A stretch of DNA of 64,000 bases. Origin: Neobacillus mesonae (GTDB lineage: Bacteria > Bacillota > Bacilli > Bacillales > Cytobacillaceae). Both the position numbers and the translations under genes were made by a program. The stretch is from the NCBI RefSeq assembly GCF_023715155.1, contig NZ_JAMBNQ010000016.1:40385-104384 (forward strand). Direction: 5' to 3'. Below are positions 61,364-64,000 of this stretch, piece by piece (position 1 is the first letter of the stretch; each line of letters starts with the position of its first letter). The notes under the pieces were generated by a model. That model was not told the origin of the DNA and did no database searches. It was given only the letters and a program-made list of their open reading frames with translations.

Positions 61364-62432
61364 TTTCAATAATCCTTTCTGCTTGCTTTAAAATAATTTG
61401 ACAGTACTGATAATACATCCATCGTTCCAAATCCGTTGACTCTTTTGCAAGCAATTTCGCCTGCCATTCTGACACAGCCTGTACAAATTCTTCCTTTAGG
61501 ATGGTATCCAGTTTTTGCAGCTGTTCCAAATCTTGATTCCATGCCCATTCCACCTTTGATCGTCTTTCCTCTAATTTAGCAATCCATTTTACCTTTTGCC
61601 TTTTCAATGTTTGCTTCTTTTCTGCCTTTTTAACGGCCATACTTTGAAAGGTCTTTTTTCTATCACACAACTGCGTAAGCTCTCTTTTCCCTAGCTCCTT
61701 CAAACAATTCAATTGGTCTGCATAATAGTTATAAGCAATTGTGTTATTTCGATTAAACGTGTCCGCAACAATCTTAAAATCCTCTTCAAAATTTTTCAGT
61801 ACTATGTATTGATCAAACCCTCTTCCATGCTTTAACGATAAAGCAGCCGCCGGTGGATTGGTTTGGATCTCATGTAGTATGGGTGGAGCAGCATCATGCA
61901 TCATTTGTTTTAACTTCCCAACAGACTCTTCCAGCTGCTCCTTATAGAACTCTGCCATTGCCCATTCCGCCTTGTTAAAACATTCAATCAATTTGCTGGT
62001 TTTTCTATCTTTAAACACTACATGCTCTTTTTTTGGATCTAATTCAAATTTGGTATGTATCTCACACTGGAATTTTTCCAATTGAAGTTTATCTAAATTC
62101 TTTATCAGCCCTTGGAAATGGGTAATCTCCTCTTGTATAGTTTGTGCCTCTAAGGTCAGCTCCTGATAACTATTCTCTTCTTCTGTTAAACTTTTCTTCA
62201 TTCGTTTAATTTCTTGATCTATCTGTTCCAGGTCCAGACTTTTTTTCCTGTAGATGCTGTACTGCATCTTTTTCATCTGGATAATCTGATGTTCCGGTGT
62301 TTCCCCGGCTGATAATTCATTCAGCCAATCTTGACCGTTAAACCGAAGAAACTCTTCATCAAAACGTGCAAGAGCTTTATATATCCATTGGTCCTTTTCT
62401 TCCTCAAGTTTAGTAAGCAAATCGATGCCCAT
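61335..62432 (-). CDS. Large coiled-coil protein of unknown function (365 aa)
   Basis: Soluble, charged and almost entirely helical; a long coiled coil at about 50-130 (DLEQIDQEIKRMKKSLTEEE; NLDKLQLEKFQCEIHTKFEL) and again at about 250-330 (KKTFQSMAVKKAEKKQTLKR). The middle contains KHGRGFDQYIVLKNFEEDF. No Walker motif. GAGGTT is 9 nt before the ATG. First gene of a two-gene operon with the tail-anchored coiled coil. It might tether something to the membrane; not recognised. Confidence 0.7.
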   Translation of the reverse strand: MGIDLLTKLEEEKDQWIYKALARFDEEFLRFNGQDWLNELSAGETPEHQIIQMKKMQYSIYRKKSLDLEQIDQEIKRMKKSLTEEENSYQELTLEAQTIQEEITHFQGLIKNLDKLQLEKFQCEIHTKFELDPKKEHVVFKDRKTSKLIECFNKAEWAMAEFYKEQLEESVGKLKQMMHDAAPPILHEIQTNPPAAALSLKHGRGFDQYIVLKNFEEDFKIVADTFNRNNTIAYNYYADQLNCLKELGKRELTQLCDRKKTFQSMAVKKAEKKQTLKRQKVKWIAKLEERRSKVEWAWNQDLEQLQKLDTILKEEFVQAVSEWQAKLLAKESTDLERWMYYQYCQIILKQAERIIENEYFEYSRG

Positions 62433-62759
62433 GCTTTATAACCTCTTTAAATAACTGTTTGTTTTAAACTGGTACAATCGATGGCTCCTTGTACCTCATT
62501 AATTGCTGTACTCAGGGGTTACAGCAATTCTTAGACAACAATCATTTCTATTTAAATGGTAAAAATCCTTCTATTAAACTATTTCTTACCCTTTATTTTA
62601 CTCAGTAAACGTGCAGATTTACCAGCCATTTTAAAAATTTTAATGAATATAAAACATTTTCGTAATAAGGTTCTTTTTTATTCGATTAATACCATTTGTT
62701 ACAAAAACAACACGAATTGTTTTATAATACAAGTTAATAATTTTATTAGGGTGATTAGA

Positions 62760-63290
62760 ATGAGACATGTCACATTGATTCAAATTTTCAATCATCATAT
62801 TGCAAAAAAATATCTGAGCCGTTCCGGAATTGCCCATGCAATTGCTTGTGCTTACAATGCATTTAAACTAGCCAAAAAATCAAATGTTTCTGTTGACTTG
62901 GCAACAAAAGCGGCATTACTCCACGATATGGGTCATTATACTTGGTATAGCAACGGAAAATGGGATTATGATTTATACAGAAAAAATGATATTCATGCGA
63001 TCAAAGGTGCAGAACGAGCCCATAAATTGTTGATCCGATTAGGCGAAAATCCAATTATCGCGAAAGATATTGCCTTGGCCATTTTATTTCATACGGATTC
63101 TTATATGCCGGAAGGTTTTATTAAAAGGACCCCATTACAAGAAATTGTTAAATTAGCAGATGAAATGGACGAGGAACAAGGCGGCAATCATCATTATCGA
63201 AAAATTGAAAAAGAAAAGGCTGTAAAATTGATTGAACGGTTGGACGAGATGGTTGATGAAGAATTGGAAAATACGACTGAGCAAAATTAA
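62760..63290 (+). CDS. HD-domain phosphohydrolase-like protein
   Basis: A 176-residue HD-superfamily protein. H26 (GIAHAIACAYNAFKLAK), HD at 55-56 (LLHDMGHYTW), then HAIKGAERAHKLL and ILFHTDSYMPEG supply the conserved metal-binding His/Asp residues. AGGGTGAT lies before the ATG at 62760; the frame extends upstream to 62556 without a site. Family members hydrolyse nucleotides or phosphodiesters; the substrate here is not known. Followed by a terminator at 63334. Confidence 0.88.
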   Translation: MRHVTLIQIFNHHIAKKYLSRSGIAHAIACAYNAFKLAKKSNVSVDLATKAALLHDMGHYTWYSNGKWDYDLYRKNDIHAIKGAERAHKLLIRLGENPIIAKDIALAILFHTDSYMPEGFIKRTPLQEIVKLADEMDEEQGGNHHYRKIEKEKAVKLIERLDEMVDEELENTTEQN

Positions 63291-63333
63291 AATGCTGCTG
63301 TAATGGACTTTTTAAAAAATCCCATACTACACC

Positions 63334-63355
63334 CCCGCCAATTAAGCTTGGCGGG
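63334..63355 (+). terminator. Terminator after the HD gene
   Basis: Perfect 8-bp stem CCCGCCAA/TTGGCGGG with a 6-nt loop, 43 bp after the stop; the tail (TTACTTAT) is only moderately T-rich. Confidence 0.75.
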
Positions 63356-63391
63356 TTACTTATCAAGTTGAAAACATTATTTTACCCTTAT

Positions 63392-63880
63392 TCTCCGCGG
63401 GCAAAATTCTCCTTTTATTTTTACCGCCTGTTGGTATTTGACTGAATCTCGGGTAATATCATGCCTTTATTTTTACCACTGACATCGTTTTGGGGACCTT
63501 TCGGGCAATATCCTACGTTTATTTTTACCCTTATTTAATTTTAAGAGTCTCTGCGGGCAAAATTCTCCTTTTATTTTTACCGCTTGCTGGTATTTGACTG
63601 ATTCTCGGGTAATATCATGCCTTTATTTTTACCATTGACAACGTTTTGGGGACCTTTTAGGCAATATCAAACGTTTATTTTTACCCATATTCAATTCTAA
63701 AAATCTCCGCGGGTAAAATCCTCCTTTCATTTTTACCGCCTGTTGGTATTTGACTGAATCTCGGGTAATATCATGCCTTTATTTTTACCATTGACAACGT
63801 TTTGGGGACCTTTTAGGCAATATCAAACGTTTATTTTTACCCATATTCAATTCTAAAAATCTCCGCGGGTAAAATCCTCC
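63392..63880. repeat. 156-bp tandem repeat (3.1 copies) built of three ~52-bp hairpin units
   Basis: CCGCGG-type landmarks at 63395, 63551, 63707 and 63863 give an exact 156-bp period. Each period holds three related units of 55, 50 and 51 bp, every one with a (C)GGG(T/C)AA(A/T)AT block and a TTTATTTTTACC block, which can pair (GGTAAAAT with ATTTTTACC). Periods 2 and 3 are identical over their second and third units, so they arose by recent duplication. No gene lies in it. Function unknown. Confidence 0.85.
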
Positions 63881-63900
63881 CTCTATAAATGTTGATTTAT

Positions 63901-63948
63901 CAACGGTTTGACCCGTTGGTGGGGTGTCAAAAAAATATTTTTCGACAC
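63901..63948. repeat. Two short inverted repeats near the window end
   Basis: CAACGG-N6-CCGTTG at 63901-63918 and GTGTC...GACAC at 63924-63948 with an A/T-rich, partly pairing interior. Both follow directly on the tandem repeat and could belong to the control region of a gene beyond the window. From 63949 to 64000 no gene is seen. Confidence 0.45.
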
Positions 63949-64000
63949 GATTTTCTAACAATATTTTTATATTATGTGAAACTATTCCATCACATGGGTA

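Noticed and set aside
63392..63880. CRISPR array
   Set aside because: The period is 156 bp, and the intervening sequences are themselves repeated between periods, so there are no unique spacers; no cas gene is seen.

Overview
The window is chromosomal DNA from a low-GC Gram-positive bacterium of the Bacillaceae. Signs of this are strong AGGAGG ribosome-binding sites, frequent TTG and GTG starts, rho-independent terminators, a CspB/CspD-type cold-shock protein, a YkqA-like protein and DUF3934- and PC4/YdbC-type small proteins. The genus cannot be fixed from the sequence; it looks like Neobacillus, Mesobacillus or a relative. No rRNA, tRNA, intact insertion sequence or CRISPR array was found.

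Layout. 1-1.75 kb: a drug-efflux MFS gene (cut by the window edge) divergent from a MarR repressor, with two near-perfect palindromic operators between them. 1.75-5.2 kb: small hypothetical genes, a short hairpin-repeat array and a C45-type acyltransferase/peptidase. 5.3-13.1 kb: a complete four-gene Wadjet-type (JetABCD, type III-like) anti-plasmid operon with coupled reading frames, jetD first. 13.3-14.3 kb: cold-shock protein and two small genes. 14.86-24.2 kb: a hydantoin-type utilisation operon (HyuA, HyuB, M20 carbamoylase, NCS1 permease, racemase) with a canonical sigma-54 promoter and its own PAS/AAA+ activator. This block is flanked by 71-bp identical direct repeats that are relics of the 3' end of a second C45 acyltransferase gene, so it looks like an island integrated by recombination.

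25-31.3 kb: a divergent GntR-controlled module (CaiB-type CoA-transferase, small membrane protein, Na+/solute symporter, MFS carrier; HMG-CoA lyase on the other strand), which fits uptake and CoA-dependent cleavage of a branched dicarboxylic acid. 31.6-37.1 kb: CdaR-type regulator, SSS symporter with a 33-residue accessory peptide, and two flavin amino-acid oxidases (DadA-like, monomeric sarcosine oxidase-like). 38.1-44.6 kb: a complete type I Zorya operon (ZorABCD) with its own terminator, and divergent from it an unrecognised 532-residue coiled-coil protein that is the best candidate here for an undescribed defence-associated component.

46.7-49.1 kb: a YkqA-like double gamma-glutamylcyclotransferase, a coupled hypothetical gene and a TPR/winged-helix regulator. 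50-54.3 kb: VOC protein, PQQ-type sugar dehydrogenase, secreted cupredoxin, a frameshifted pseudogene and an L,D-transpeptidase. 54.3-57.1 kb: a phage-style DnaD/DnaB replication module. 57.5-60.5 kb: a PlsY paralogue overlapping a GNAT-aminotransferase fusion, a small Cys-ending peptide and a frameshifted gene. 60.6-63.3 kb: a coiled-coil gene pair and an HD-domain protein. 63.4-63.9 kb: a 156-bp tandem repeat built from three related ~52-bp hairpin units.

Overall this is an accessory-rich region: two complete defence systems, three catabolic modules with dedicated transporters and regulators, and several decayed genes. Function calls rest on motif recognition and gene order read by eye; no database search was possible.
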